Positions 9,374-19,386 are shown, counted from the stretch's first letter. The stretch: DNA of 64,000 nt from JAPPHA01 sp963662705 (GCA_963662705.2 OY759767.1:2108001-2172000); one strand, 5' to 3'. The notes: generated from the letters alone by a model not told the origin. Numbers and translations are program-made.

Positions 9374-10789
9374 TCACTTCGGCCCCAACATGCGTTCCGG
9401 TCTGACGACGCGATTGAACGTTTCTTCGTCGACGTAACCCAGCCGCAGCGCCTCTTCCTTGAGAGTCGTTCCGTTTGCATGTGCCGACTTCGCGACCTTC
9501 GTCGCGTTGTCGTACCCGATTTCCGGAGCAAGTGCCGTGACCAGCATCAGACTGTCATTGAGCAGGGCATCGATTCGCGACGTATTGGCCTCAATCCCGA
9601 CCACGCAGTTGTCGGCAAACGCACGGGACGAGTCGGCGAGAAGCTGTATAGACTGCAATACGTTGTAGACCATAACCGGTTTGAACACGTTGAGTTCGAA
9701 ATGGCCCTGCGAGCCAGCGAACCCGACGGCCGCATCGTTGCCCATGACGTGAACCGCAACTTGAGTGATTGCTTCGCACTGGGTCGGATTGACCTTGCCG
9801 GGCATGATCGAGCTTCCGGGTTCGTTCTCCGGAAGCGAAAGTTCGCCGAATCCGCACCTGGGTCCGGAACCGAGAAAGCGGATGTCGTTGGCGATCTTGA
9901 ACAGGCTGGCCGCCATGGCGCGGAGCGATCCGGACATCCCGATAACGGCGTCATGAGCGGCGAGCGCCTCAAACTTGTTCGCCGCCGTGACGAATGGCAA
10001 CCCGGTCTGTGCAGCGATTCGAGCCGCAATCGCGACGTCCCAGCCGCGAGGTGAATTCAGTCCGGTCCCTACTGCGGTCCCACCCTGTGCCAATGGGTAA
10101 ATCGACTTCATTGCCTGGCGTACGCGGTCAATCCCTGCCTCAAGCTGGTGCGCGTAGCCTCCGAATTCCTGGCCCAGCGTGAGCGGGGTCGCGTCCTGGG
10201 TGTGCGTTCGACCGATCTTGATGATCGTCTCGAACTCCCCGGACTTGGCGGCCAGGCAGCCGTGCAGGTGTTCAAGTTCAGGCAGCAGGTGATCGTGTGC
10301 CGTCATCGCAATGGCGATGTGCATGGCGGTCGGATAGGTGTCGTTGGACGATTGCCCCTTGTTGCAGTGATCGTTCGGGTGGACAGGGGATTTGGTCCCG
10401 ACTTCGCCTCCCAGGATTTCAATGGCCCGATTGGCGATGACTTCGTTCGCGTTCATGTTCGTCTGGGTCCCGGATCCCGTTTGCCAGACGACGAGGGGAA
10501 AGTGATCATCCAGGTCACCATTGGCGACCTCTTCCGCTGCCTGCACGATTGCGGTTCCGATCACGGGATCGATCAGGTTCCGCCCCATGTTTTCTTCGGC
10601 ACAGGCCTTCTTGATGATTCCGAGTGCCCGGATGATGGAGACAGGCTGCCGCTCCCATCCGATCGGAAAGTTAGCGAGACTTCGCTGTGTCTGCGCGCCC
10701 CAATATCTGCCTGACGGGATCTCGATCGGACCGAAACTGTCGGTTTCCGTCCTTGTATCACGTATGTGGCCCGCCGCATGATTCGGCAT
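9374..10789 (-). CDS. fumC: Fumarate hydratase, class II
   Basis: Catalyses fumarate + water to L-malate in the TCA cycle as an iron-independent homotetramer. 471 residues, normal length. Family signatures present: SSNDTYPTAMHIA, the active-site region IKIGRTHTQDATPLTLGQEF, and the superfamily signature GSSIMPGKVNPTQ. It ends in VRPERMLGPK. It lies 69 bases downstream of the SspB-like gene on the same strand, an arrangement seen in other alphaproteobacteria. Intact. Confidence 0.96.
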   Translation of the reverse strand: MPNHAAGHIRDTRTETDSFGPIEIPSGRYWGAQTQRSLANFPIGWERQPVSIIRALGIIKKACAEENMGRNLIDPVIGTAIVQAAEEVANGDLDDHFPLVVWQTGSGTQTNMNANEVIANRAIEILGGEVGTKSPVHPNDHCNKGQSSNDTYPTAMHIAIAMTAHDHLLPELEHLHGCLAAKSGEFETIIKIGRTHTQDATPLTLGQEFGGYAHQLEAGIDRVRQAMKSIYPLAQGGTAVGTGLNSPRGWDVAIAARIAAQTGLPFVTAANKFEALAAHDAVIGMSGSLRAMAASLFKIANDIRFLGSGPRCGFGELSLPENEPGSSIMPGKVNPTQCEAITQVAVHVMGNDAAVGFAGSQGHFELNVFKPVMVYNVLQSIQLLADSSRAFADNCVVGIEANTSRIDALLNDSLMLVTALAPEIGYDNATKVAKSAHANGTTLKEEALRLGYVDEETFNRVVRPERMLGPK

Positions 10790-10858
10790 CTTCGGAGGTC
10801 CTTCTATTTGCCAATCGGAGCCCGCGGCCGAATGTCCGCACTGGCCTCCTTACCCGAT

Positions 10859-11347
10859 CTATCTGGATTTCGGTTTCCGGAAGGAATCCAGGCGGACGAC
10901 CTTGCCGCCGTCACCTGGGGCATGATCAGCCTCCGCTCCTGCGTCATCGATCTCGATCATCGGGCTTTCCTGTTTCTGGTCTCCATCCTGATGTGAACCG
11001 TACTGGAATCGGAGGCCGAACTCGGCCGATGGATCGACAAAGGAGGTGATCGCGTCAAACGGAATGGTCAACTTTTCCGGGGTGTTGTCGAAACTGAGGA
11101 CAACTGAGAACGACTTCGAAGTGACCGTCAGGTCCTGGAACCAGTGCTGGAGAACGATGGTCATTTCGTCCGGATGTCGCTCGAGGAGGCGGGATGGCAC
11201 ATCCACTCCTGAGCGTGTCGTGTCAAATGTCACGTAAAAATGATGCTCGCCCGGCAGACCCTCGCGGCCGATGCGTGCCAGGACGTTCGCGATCAGTTCC
11301 CGCATCGCCCGATGCATGAGTTCTCCGTAGTCAATTCCTTGATCCAT
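10859..11347 (-). CDS. sspB: SspB-like ClpXP adaptor (DUF1321)
   Basis: About 162 residues. The N-terminus DQGIDYGELMHRAMRELIANVL and the core HHFYVTFDTTRSGVDVPSRL and MTIVLQHWFQDLTV match the alphaproteobacterial SspB family, which tethers ssrA-tagged and other substrates to ClpXP. The C-terminal tail, rich in acidic residues and ending VVRLDSFRKPKSR, is the flexible ClpX-binding end. ATG at 11347 gives the conserved N-terminus; a start at 11395 would add an unconserved stretch. Probably heads a transcription unit with fumC. Confidence 0.9.
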   Translation of the reverse strand: MDQGIDYGELMHRAMRELIANVLARIGREGLPGEHHFYVTFDTTRSGVDVPSRLLERHPDEMTIVLQHWFQDLTVTSKSFSVVLSFDNTPEKLTIPFDAITSFVDPSAEFGLRFQYGSHQDGDQKQESPMIEIDDAGAEADHAPGDGGKVVRLDSFRKPKSR

Positions 11348-12466
11348 ACTGAGAGACCCTTGATGATCAGTAAGCGACGAGTCTTGCCCGGCCATCGCGA
11401 ATTTAAGGGGTGTTTATCTGACGACGACCTGAATTGCGAGAGCGGGACCACCTTTATCGGCAGCCCGCTGAAATCCACCATGTCACCTCCCCGCCATGCG
11501 GTCGATCAGGACGCTGATGGTCGACAAATTGGTGTCCAGATGAGTGCAGGCTTCTGTTGCCAGGTGCCTGCCGACCCCGCCAGGTCTTGCTGAGACCTGG
11601 TCTAAAAATTTCGGTTAACCGCGCTGCATCAAGCAGCGAGAGCAACCGGAGCACGATTGTCGTTTGCAATTGTACTGTTTACGCCGATAACGGTGGCAGT
11701 CCGCCGAGCGAAAGCAGGCATCTTTACGCGTCCGTCGATACTGTTTCGGCCCCATGATCCTGGTGGAGCCGCCGGGTACCGCCCCCGGGTCCGGTCCGTT
11801 TATTACATGTGCGTTTATCGCCATAGTTCCGTGAGGAACACGCCTCATTTAGTCGATCCAGTCGTAAATGAAAAGGGTCAGAAGGAGAAATGGCCTAATA
11901 AGGCGTACAAATCTGACTCATCATCCCGCGCTGACGTGTCGCGAAATAATTTCTTGTCCTGGCCGCTTCGACTGAGGGTTGGCCATGTCTCGATTCTCAG
12001 GGAATCCTGTTCGACATGGAACGCGCCGACGTTGTTTGTCGACCCCGCCGGGACTACCGTTATCGAGCGGCCCGAACGTGATCGTCCGCCTGGAGATCCC
12101 GAGGAACTTCTCTTCCCAGATAGCAGCCGACCTTCGACCAATTCCTGCTCTTTTCCGGGCATTTGGTGGGTCCGGAACGGTTAAACGGAGCAATATGTCG
12201 GTCATCGAACAGTACGGCTTCCTGCGTCACCTGGTGCCGTACGCGCAGGGGGACTTGCCACCGGAACAGCGTTCTCTCCATGGGGGATGCGGACTTCGGG
12301 CTTGTGTGGCCCTCATGGACGCAACCCGAAGCCGCGGTGGACTTCGGTTCAGATTGCTGAATCCTTGCGCGAAGCCAAAGATCATCCGACGCAACTCTTA
12401 TGAGCTTTCTCTGCAAGCCCGGAATCTAGCCTCACATTTCCTGAAGCATTCGCATCTCCCGATTTA
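11348..12466. other. Intergenic / decayed region
   Basis: About 1.1 kb without a recognisable gene. Several short open frames exist, but none resembles a known family and their codon patterns shift between frames, as in decayed sequence. It includes the hairpin at 11,580-11,600 and marks the edge of the accessory region. Confidence 0.4.
11580..11600. terminator. Stable hairpin (CCAGGTCT / AGACCTGG)
   Basis: An 8-base-pair perfect stem with the five-base loop TGCTG, followed on the + strand by an A/T-rich TCTAAAAATTT. It lies upstream of the SspB-like gene. It could be a relic terminator or an operator; there is no gene on the + strand that it clearly ends. Confidence 0.3.
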
Positions 12467-12895
12467 GTGGAGCGGTTGATGAGACTGGCCCGTCTCGCCG
12501 ACGTTTGGCCAGGAAACCCGGCGTTGGGTCGTCCGCTTGCGGACAAGGAGCTTTTCAAAGAGCTTCTCAGCGGTCATCAGGAGCAAGCGAAGGTAATCCG
12601 GGTGGAACGTCATTTCGGCAGCAAGCTCAACGGCGTGCTCAACTCTTATCCGGTTCGATTGACCAGCCCGTGCCGGTCGCGTGACCCTAATTCCACATCC
12701 TGTGGTTGCGACGTTCCGGGGGACGGGATCCTTCTTCGAGGCGGTGCCATCGTGATGGCAAACCCTGCTGCGTATCGATCACACGTCCACCCGGTTCCTC
12801 CGCGGCCCCGTCGAGCCGCCTCGGATTCAAAGCTCCTTTTTTCTCAGCCTGTGTCCCTGTCTCCGAAAGATGACGTTACGACACCGTCGCCTTGA
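12467..12895 (+). other. Unassigned open-frame remnant
   Basis: The first ~75 codons (LMRLARLADVWPGNPALGRP ... VERHFGSKLNGVLNSYP) look protein-like. The rest does not, and it runs into the 3' end of the IS110 transposase gene. Probably the surviving piece of a gene cut by the insertion sequence. I cannot name the family. Confidence 0.22.
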
Positions 12896-14132
12896 CGAAC
12901 ACTGCACCTGTCGGCACCAAGCCGATCAGGACATATCTCCACAGCGCGATCAGCAGCTTGCGCGCCACGGCAACGATTGCCCGCTTGCGCAAGAGCTTGT
13001 TACGCCGGCGCGCGCAGTAATTATGGTACCATTTCGAGATCTCGCTGTCGGGCTGCCACCGCAGCCAACGCCACGCCAACTGCACCAGATGCTTGCGTAC
13101 CATCGAATTGCCGGCTTTGCTGATGCCCTGGTCATTCTCGACATCACCGCTCGCCCACGGGACCGGCACGAGACCCGCCCAGGCGGCGAGCTCCCGCCGG
13201 TTCCTGAAGTCCCGGTAGAACACCTCGTTCTGCAGAAGTAGAGCATCGTTCGCTCCGATCCCCTTCAACTTCACCAGCAACGCAGAACCGCCCGGCAAAT
13301 CCGGCCCGGAAGCGGCAGCCGAACCAACACGCTCATCCTCTGTGCCAGGCTGATTTCTCTCCTCATGAGACGGATCCTGTGATGGCACCACTACTGCCGC
13401 CTCCGCGATCAGCGCGGCCTTCTTCTCCTCGACATCCGCCAGTTGCTCCATGACCTTGACGAGCCTTTCGTGCGTTGCCTCAACCTCATCCCGTAGACCC
13501 GGAGGTAAAGGCGTGCCGAAAGCCGTGCGCACCCCGGCCAGCTCGGCCGCAAATTTCGGGCTTCTCGGATCCAGCTCCCGGATCCCGTGCAGTTTAAGCA
13601 AACCATGAATCGTGTTGCCCAGACTGGTGCGCTCCTTCACAAGACGCTCCCGGTGCCGAAGCAGGCGCTTGGCATCCTCCTCCTCAACCGTCGGGATCCG
13701 CACGACCGATAGCGCTTCGGCCTCGCCCTGATCCCATGCCCTCAGGGCCCGCACCATCCGCCTGGCATCAATCTTGTCCGTCTTTGCTTTCTTCTTTTTG
13801 CGAACCACCTCGAGGCTCGCCGGATCGCACATGACAACATCGATTTGCGGCGCATGCTCAGCCAACCAGCGGGCCAACCAGAAGCCTTCGTATCCGGCCT
13901 CGTAAGTCAGCAGCACCCGAGACAAATTACCGGCACGGGCACAAGACCTCCCGATCTTTGAAACAAGACCCATCGTGTCGGCCGGATCCAGTTTGTGCAG
14001 GCCAACCCTGCCGGGGTCCTCCGGATCACCGATCCCAACAACCCAGGATTTCCCGCTGACTTCCACCGCCACATACAGCGTGCTAACTTCACCCTTGGAG
14101 GGAGCCACGTCGTTCAAGTCTTTCGACATCAT
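12876..14132 (-). mobile_element. IS110-family transposase (ELS-type subgroup)
   Basis: About 418 residues. The N-terminal RuvC-like domain has YVAVEVSGKSW, an Asp-rich TDKIDARRM block and LLTYEAGYEGFWLARWL. The C-terminal Transposase_20 domain has LLVKLKGIGANDALLL and RRELAAWAGLVPVPW. IS110 enzymes usually start with GIDV; here the first acidic residue is Glu (AVEVS), as in a recognisable subgroup that starts '..LSxKxW'. The start at 14,132 is preceded by AGGAGATCG, a good ribosome-binding site. The open frame is intact. The element's termini were not determined; any guide (bridge) RNA would lie in the ~250 bases upstream of 14,132 or beyond the 3' end. Confidence 0.85.
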
Positions 14133-14407
14133 CGATCTCCTTTCATTCGGCAAGGGGTTGCCGGTGAACGACCCCTTGCCACCATATCTTGATGCCTGAT
14201 CTATTGCCTCCAGCCGAATCAGCCCGCAAGCGCTAATCCAGGCAGGCTCATGGTATCTTCGACGATGCGGGAATTGGGATGGATATACTGGAGAAAGGCG
14301 GGTTTGGCGTCTCGCTACGCATCCAACGGCCGGCCCCGCGTCATGCAGGACCGGACAGGCTCCGTTTATCAACCACCGGGCCGGCCCTGCATGTTACGTT
14401 TCGGAAA

Positions 14408-14696
14408 GGGCTTATATGGATGGGTTGACGGTGCGGTTTCACCACCAGATCCCGACCGATTTCGCCTGTTGCAGGGATCGGGAACGCCTGATCCTTACCC
14501 TGGATGATTCCTTGACAATTCGGGCGGATCGTGTCGTGATCGCGTGACGGGGAGCCAGCCTTTCCCGCACCAGACGAACCATGTGCCGAAGGCCCGACCG
14601 CGTGAGCGAAACCTCCACATACCGCAACATCATCTACCGGCTTCTGCCCGGCTCCAGGGCCAACGCACGGCGCCTGGCCGGACAGGCGGGCGCCTG
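14408..14696 (+). mobile_element. Left-end remnant of a TnpB transposon
   Basis: GGGCTTATATGGATGGGTTG and the next ~285 bases closely match the left end of the complete TnpB element at 36,358. They include the untranslated leader and the first ~45 codons (TYRNIIYRLLPGSRANARRL). Similarity stops abruptly at 14,696 (GCGCCTG), in the middle of the gene. Non-functional on its own. Confidence 0.85.
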
Positions 14697-14884
14697 TTGG
14701 GTCCCGGAATATTCGGGCTTGAAACGGCGGGTTTGTCCCACGTTCCCTGCTGACGGTTTTTTTCAGTGATTCAGTGACAATCCGGGACGGATTTTCTTCC
14801 CCAAGCAGAGCTTTTCAAGTAGCCACTCTGTCAGTTTGAAACCATATCAAGCAGCCTTTTGGCGCTGGCCGTTGCAGTCCGGTT

Positions 14885-14911
14885 GCCCTCCGGCTTGATT
14901 GGCCGGAGGGC
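14885..14911. repeat. Perfect 10-bp hairpin
   Basis: GCCCTCCGGC and GCCGGAGGGC around a seven-base loop (TTGATTG), just upstream of the DUF6431-type gene. Possible transposon end structure or terminator; there is no T-run. Confidence 0.4.
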
Positions 14912-14940
14912 CTGCCGCCAATGGCCTGGGACAGAAAAGG

Positions 14941-15642
14941 GTGGCCCGCGCGAATTGCCCCTCGCCGGGCCATGGGCGGCCCGTACAGCTAAGATTCGAA
15001 ACAGAACTGACCGCCGAGGAATACGTTAGCCGGGAGGAGTGGAGGAACGCAAGCTTTCCTCCCTGCCTGAAAGGCCGGGACACGTGCGATTGCGGGCTGA
15101 TGCGTCACGGGACCTACGGGCGGAAGACGCCGATCCCGATGCGCGTTGCCCGCTTCGACTGCCGTGACTGCCAGACCACGATCAGCCGTCTTCCGGATTT
15201 TGCCGCGGCGCGCCGCCGCGGTTCGCTGCAGGAGATCGAGGACGCCATGATGGTTCTCGCCACCGCCCCGAGCCGTTGGGCGGCGGCCCGGTGCCTGTTT
15301 CCCGACCGCGATGAGTTGGCGAACGCGATCCGCGATCTACTTGGCGCATTCATGGCGGTTTCGCTCTTCCTGGAGGCCGTCGTCACGCTGCGCCCCGACC
15401 TGTTCAGGGGAACTCCGGCGGACCTGGTGTCGATGCGCGCCGCGCTCGGCACCGAAACGCTGCTGGTTGACCTGCGCCAGGAGATGACGGCCCAGCTGCA
15501 GTTCCTGCCGCCTCCCGTCGGATTCCAGCCTCCCGGGACGGGTGGGAAATCCCCGACCGGGCCTCCAACACTATTCGAACCCTGTTCCGGGGCCGCCGAT
15601 CGCGGCAGATGGGGCCGACCGGCGCATCGGAGCCCGGAATGA
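14941..15642 (+). CDS. DUF6431-like zinc-ribbon protein of a transposon
   Basis: About 230 residues. Near the N-terminus is a degenerate zinc-ribbon region (CDCGLMRHGTYGR ... FDCRDCQTTISRLPDF), then an alpha-helical region (AMMVLATAPSRWAAARCLFP). This resembles DUF6431, a protein usually encoded immediately before an integrase-type transposase in a multigene transposon, and a gene of that type follows here. The start is uncertain: GTG 14,941 is in frame, and the frame opens at 14,899. It probably served in recognition of transposon ends. With its partner truncated, it is probably a relic. Confidence 0.55.
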   Translation: MARANCPSPGHGRPVQLRFETELTAEEYVSREEWRNASFPPCLKGRDTCDCGLMRHGTYGRKTPIPMRVARFDCRDCQTTISRLPDFAAARRRGSLQEIEDAMMVLATAPSRWAAARCLFPDRDELANAIRDLLGAFMAVSLFLEAVVTLRPDLFRGTPADLVSMRAALGTETLLVDLRQEMTAQLQFLPPPVGFQPPGTGGKSPTGPPTLFEPCSGAADRGRWGRPAHRSPE

Positions 15643-15656
15643 CGGAGGGAATCACC

Positions 15657-16042
15657 ATGAAAGACACGATCAACGACGGCCGGAAGGACGTCGCCCTGTT
15701 TCGCTTTGCCATGATCTCGGAGGCCCTGCACCTTCCGCCGGAGGAGGTGGCGCCGTACCTGAAGCGGCAAGCGCAACGGGAGGTGACGATCCCGGGGTCG
15801 GGCCGGCGCAAGGTTGCGGCAACGACGATGCGGAGCTGGATCCGCGCCTACCGGAAGTCGGGTTTCGACGGGCTGATGCCGAAGCGCCGCAAGGACCGCG
15901 GCCTGCTTCGGCACATGCCGGGCGATGTTGTCGAGACCCTGCTGGCGATCCGCCGGGAGAACATGGACCTCAGCGTCCGGCAGGTCATCGCGCGGGCGCG
16001 GGCCACGGACGCCGTCCCCGACGATGTCATCGTCGCCCCCTC
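15657..16042 (+). pseudogene. 5' fragment of an integrase-like (DDE) transposase
   Basis: The N-terminal helix-turn-helix part of a transposase of the type found after DUF6431. It begins DVALFRFAMISEALHLPPEE and continues TTMRSWIRAYRKSGFDGLMP and ENMDLSVRQVIARARATD. A GGAGGG lies seven bases before ATG 15,657. Homology ends around residue 128, where sequence of a different gene (DUF4338) begins; the catalytic DDE domain is missing. The residual frame runs to a stop at 16,097. Confidence 0.7.
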
Positions 16043-16410
16043 GATGACTTCATCGGATGGTCTCCGGCCGTCCGGGAGCGGAACCTGTATCGCGTGATCA
16101 ACAATTCCCGCGCTTTCTGGTCATGCCATGGGTCCGAATCCCGAACCTGGCTTCCCACATCCTCTCAAGTGTGCGCCGCCAACTGCCCGGGGACTGGCAA
16201 AGGCGGTACAATATCTCCCCGGTCCTGATGGAAACCTTCGTCGAAACCCCGCGCTTCCCCGGGATCACCTACAAGGCTTCCGGATGGATCCATGTCGGAG
16301 CCACGCAGGGACGCGGGCGTTACGACACACGGAAGGAATTCGGAAAGCCGATCAAGGCCATCTGGCTCTGCCCGCTCAGAAAATACTGGAAACGAGCATT
16401 AAATCAGTGA
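16043..16410 (+). pseudogene. 3' fragment of a DUF4338 (DruA-like) gene
   Basis: The fragment starts at DFIGWSPAVRERNLYRVINN. After a short frameshift near 16,111 it continues FLVMPWVRIPNLASHILSSV, RYNISPVLMETFVETPRFPG and ASGWIHVGATQGRGRYD. This is the C-terminal half of DUF4338, a family that includes the Druantia protein DruA and many transposon-borne relatives. The N-terminal half is missing and the reading frame is broken, so I call it debris rather than a defence gene. Confidence 0.72.
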
Positions 16411-16509
16411 AAGCCAGAAAGGCCATCACACCGTCGACAAACGGTTACGAGCTGCACTGCGCCCAAAACGGCTCCAAGAAGGGGTGAGCAGATACTCAAA
16501 TTCATTGAT

Positions 16510-16546
16510 TTGCTCAATCGATAAATAGATATTTTCGATTGGGCAA
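16510..16546 (+). promoter_or_regulatory. Candidate LysR operator upstream of phnD
   Basis: TTGCTCAATCGA and TCGATTGGGCAA form a 12-base inverted repeat (one mismatch) with a 13-base AT-rich centre, about 190 bases before phnD. The sequence sits in an AT-rich patch. The core AATCGATA also occurs just upstream of the split LysR gene (34,976-34,983), which suggests a shared operator. This is inference from sequence alone. Confidence 0.45.
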
Positions 16547-16732
16547 TATGAGAGAAGGTGTTAGTCTTTTCGATATGGGCTCCGAGACCGCGATTTCACG
16601 ACCGTGAATCTGCAGAGGGTTTCAACACCACTCGCGGTCTGAAAACTCCAACAAGTGGCCGGGGCACCGTCTTGTGGTCGCGTCGCATGCGCACATTCTG
16701 TCAGCGCTGGCGCTCAAAACGGGAGGAATCAG

Positions 16733-17692
16733 ATGATCCGCAATCGTGAATTGACGGCCAGAAAGGCCGACTCTTGTCAAAAGTTGAAGCGGGCCGCGCG
16801 CTCCATCGCGCACAGCATCGTCGCTGTTGTTGCGCTGGCCGCTATTGCCACCGTGGCAAACGCCCAGTCCTGCGAGGATCCGGAGGAGTTGACCTTCGCG
16901 ATGGTGCCGACAGAAGAGACCGTCGCGGAGTTACAGCTGTACAAGCCGGTGACCGACCGACTGGCAACGGAAACGGGCAAGAAGATTCAGTTCTTCATGC
17001 CGACATCGTACGCCTCTGTCGTGGAGGGGCTTCTGGGCCAATTCATCGATGTCGCCGTGCTCGGCCCGTACAGCTACGTAATTGCCAACAGCAAGGACAG
17101 CACCGTCGAGGTCTTCGCCACCTATGCCAAGCGCCCCGGCCATCTTCAGGAAGAAGGCCCTGGATACAAGGCGGCGCTCGTGACCAAGAAGGGGTCGAAT
17201 TACACCTCAATCGACTCTTTGAGTGGCACGACTCTCGGTCTGGTCGATCCCGGCAGCACTTCCGGCAATCTGTTTCCGCGGGTTGTCTTCGCCCCGGAGG
17301 TAGGTGGCGATCTGGACGAATACTTTGGAAAGGTCGTCTATACGGGTAGCCACGAGCTTTCAACGGTGGCTGTTGCCAAGGGCAAAGTGGACGCCGCATT
17401 TGTCGCCACGCACCGCTTCGACAACGTGGTGAACAAGGGCGAAGTGAAGCTCGAGGATTTCAACGTTCTTTGGTCCTCTCCGCCGATCCCCCAAGATCCC
17501 TTCGTCTATCGGAGCACCCTATGCGATGGCCTGAAGGCCAAGGTCAGGGCAACATTCCTCGGTTTGTCACCCTCCAACCCGGGCGAGAAGAACTTTCTCG
17601 ACAACGTGAAGTCCAACAAGTTCGTCGCGATGTCGTCCAAGGACTATGATGTTATCCGTGAGCTGAAAAAGGCGAAGGACGCCTTGAAATAA
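16733..17692 (+). CDS. phnD: Phosphonate/phosphite ABC transporter, substrate-binding protein
   Basis: About 319 residues. An N-terminal signal peptide (hydrophobic SIVAVVALAAIATVANA, cleavage near ANA-QS) sends it to the periplasm. The mature part starts DPEELTFAMVPTEETVAEL, as in PhnD, and has the ligand-pocket region YASVVEGLLGQFIDVAVLGP and the hinge motif DPGSTSGNLFPR typical of the family. ATG 16,733 has GGAGGAA seven bases upstream. It is the first gene of phnD-C-E-E. The specific ligand (aminoethylphosphonate, phosphonoacetate or another) cannot be read from sequence; the downstream catabolic genes point to C2 phosphonates. Confidence 0.93.
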   Translation: MIRNRELTARKADSCQKLKRAARSIAHSIVAVVALAAIATVANAQSCEDPEELTFAMVPTEETVAELQLYKPVTDRLATETGKKIQFFMPTSYASVVEGLLGQFIDVAVLGPYSYVIANSKDSTVEVFATYAKRPGHLQEEGPGYKAALVTKKGSNYTSIDSLSGTTLGLVDPGSTSGNLFPRVVFAPEVGGDLDEYFGKVVYTGSHELSTVAVAKGKVDAAFVATHRFDNVVNKGEVKLEDFNVLWSSPPIPQDPFVYRSTLCDGLKAKVRATFLGLSPSNPGEKNFLDNVKSNKFVAMSSKDYDVIRELKKAKDALK

Positions 17693-17812
17693 GTGTGGCA
17701 ATTGCGCTGGATTGTCCGCCGGCGCCAATGTCGGCAACCTTGTTGTCTGGAGAGGCGGGTCAACATCTCGCCTCTCTCAGGATCCTGATAGCAATGGGGG
17801 CGATGGAGGAAC

Positions 17813-18565
17813 ATGTCTATCCTTTCTGTCAAAGACTTGAGGGTTCGGTATTCGGCAGCCGGACCAGAAGTCCTCAAAGGGATCAGCTTCGAGGTCGATG
17901 AAGATGATTTCTTCGCGATAATCGGCCCCAGCGGTGCCGGCAAGTCCACACTGATCCGTTGCATCAACAGGCTGATCGAACCGACGTCGGGGCAAATAGA
18001 GCTCTATCGCACCGACGTCTTGTCTCTCAATGCCCGCCAGTTGCGCCAGCTTAGGCGCGGGATGGGAATGATCTTTCAAGAGTTCAACCTTGTGAACCGC
18101 ATGTCCGTCATGGACAATGTGCTCTCCGGCAGGCTCGGCTATGTCGGCAACTTGACGGGGCTGTTCCGCCTGTTCTCGAAAGAGGACATCGCCCGTGCGC
18201 TATCAGTGCTGCATCGGGTTGGACTGTCCGATCATGTGGACAAACGCGCAGATGAACTTTCTGGTGGACAGCGCCAGCGTGTCGGTATCGCCCGTGCGCT
18301 AATGCAGGATCCCAAGCTCTTGTTGCTTGACGAGCCGACCTCGAGCCTAGACCCAAAAATCTCCCGCGAAGTGATGGCACTGATCATGGAGATCGCGGGG
18401 GAATATAAGGTGCCGGTGCTCTGCAATATACATGATGTCCAACTCGCGATGGAGTTCTGCAACAAGATCATCGGCCTGCAGGACGGCGTCAAGATGTTCG
18501 ACGGGCCCACCTCGAAAATGAACGCGAAGAAGCTGGATGAGATATACGCGATGGAGGTCCTGTAG
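17813..18565 (+). CDS. phnC: Phosphonate ABC transporter, ATP-binding protein
   Basis: 250 residues. Walker A GPSGAGKST (~38-46), Q-loop region FQEFNLVNRMSVMDNVL, ABC signature LSGGQRQRVGIARAL and Walker B LLLLDEPTSSLDP followed by the switch region are all present. It powers import through the two PhnE permeases. The start at 17,813 has GGAGG seven bases upstream. It lies 120 bases after phnD, and its stop codon overlaps the GTG start of the next gene, so it is in one operon. Intact. Confidence 0.95.
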   Translation: MSILSVKDLRVRYSAAGPEVLKGISFEVDEDDFFAIIGPSGAGKSTLIRCINRLIEPTSGQIELYRTDVLSLNARQLRQLRRGMGMIFQEFNLVNRMSVMDNVLSGRLGYVGNLTGLFRLFSKEDIARALSVLHRVGLSDHVDKRADELSGGQRQRVGIARALMQDPKLLLLDEPTSSLDPKISREVMALIMEIAGEYKVPVLCNIHDVQLAMEFCNKIIGLQDGVKMFDGPTSKMNAKKLDEIYAMEVL

Positions 18566-19386
18566 TGGCATCCGCGCAGGCGACGGCGGAACAGGTCGAA
18601 CGCATCCTTGCAGCACGTTCGAAAAACAGACTTTTCCGGTCGCTCTTCTACGTCATCGTGCTCGCGCTCGTTGTCTGGAGCGTCAACACCACGATTGTAG
18701 AGGATACGGATTGGAAGCGTATGGGCTCCGTCTCCAGTGTGCTGGAATCGGTGGCGGAGTTTATTGGGTTCGACTTCGGGTTGTTTCCCAATCTTCTGGA
18801 GCCGGCGATCGAAACGATCATGGTGGCGACGCTGGGAACGCTGCTCGGCGTGGTGATCTGCGTACCGGCGATCTGGTTCGGCGCGCTCAACATCACGCCA
18901 TTCATGCCGATCACCTACCCAGTGGCGCGGCTGATGATGACGCTCAGCCGTTCCATTCATGAAATCGTCTGGGCACTTTTCTTCGTGGCCGCCGTCGGGC
19001 TTGGCGCGCTGGCCGGGGTGCTGGCCATCGCGGTGCGTTCGGTCGGATTCATTGCCAAGTTGTCGGCAGAGGCCATAGAGGATCTTGACCACCGCCCCGT
19101 TGAGGCCATCCGCGCCGTCGGCGGCAACGAGTTCCAGGTCTTCATCTACGCTATCCTGCCCCAGGTGCTGCCCACCATGATCGGCGTTATCATTTTCGAA
19201 TGGGAGATCAATATCCGCCGCTCGTCGATCCTCGGACTGGTCGGCGCCGGCGGTCTCGGTCTGGTCTTCTTCCGACAGCTCAATACCTTCAACTATCCTG
19301 GCGTGACGACGGTCATCGTCGCCATCCTGATCCTGATCCTGTTCGGCGAAATCGTGTCCCATTTGGTGCGGAAGGCAATCATCTAG
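18565..19386 (+). CDS. phnE: Phosphonate ABC transporter permease (first PhnE)
   Basis: 273 residues with about six membrane helices and the BPD_transp_1 fold. The EAA loop that contacts PhnC reads PVEAIRAVGGNEFQVFIYAI. It begins with GTG overlapping the phnC stop (TAGTG), which implies translational coupling. A second, related permease follows, so the channel is probably a heterodimer. Confidence 0.93.
   Translation: MASAQATAEQVERILAARSKNRLFRSLFYVIVLALVVWSVNTTIVEDTDWKRMGSVSSVLESVAEFIGFDFGLFPNLLEPAIETIMVATLGTLLGVVICVPAIWFGALNITPFMPITYPVARLMMTLSRSIHEIVWALFFVAAVGLGALAGVLAIAVRSVGFIAKLSAEAIEDLDHRPVEAIRAVGGNEFQVFIYAILPQVLPTMIGVIIFEWEINIRRSSILGLVGAGGLGLVFFRQLNTFNYPGVTTVIVAILILILFGEIVSHLVRKAII

Noticed and set aside
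16043..16410. DUF4338 as an active Druantia-like defence system
   Set aside because: Both DUF4338 copies (also 40,550) are frameshifted fragments among transposon remnants. No DruE-type helicase or other partner is present.
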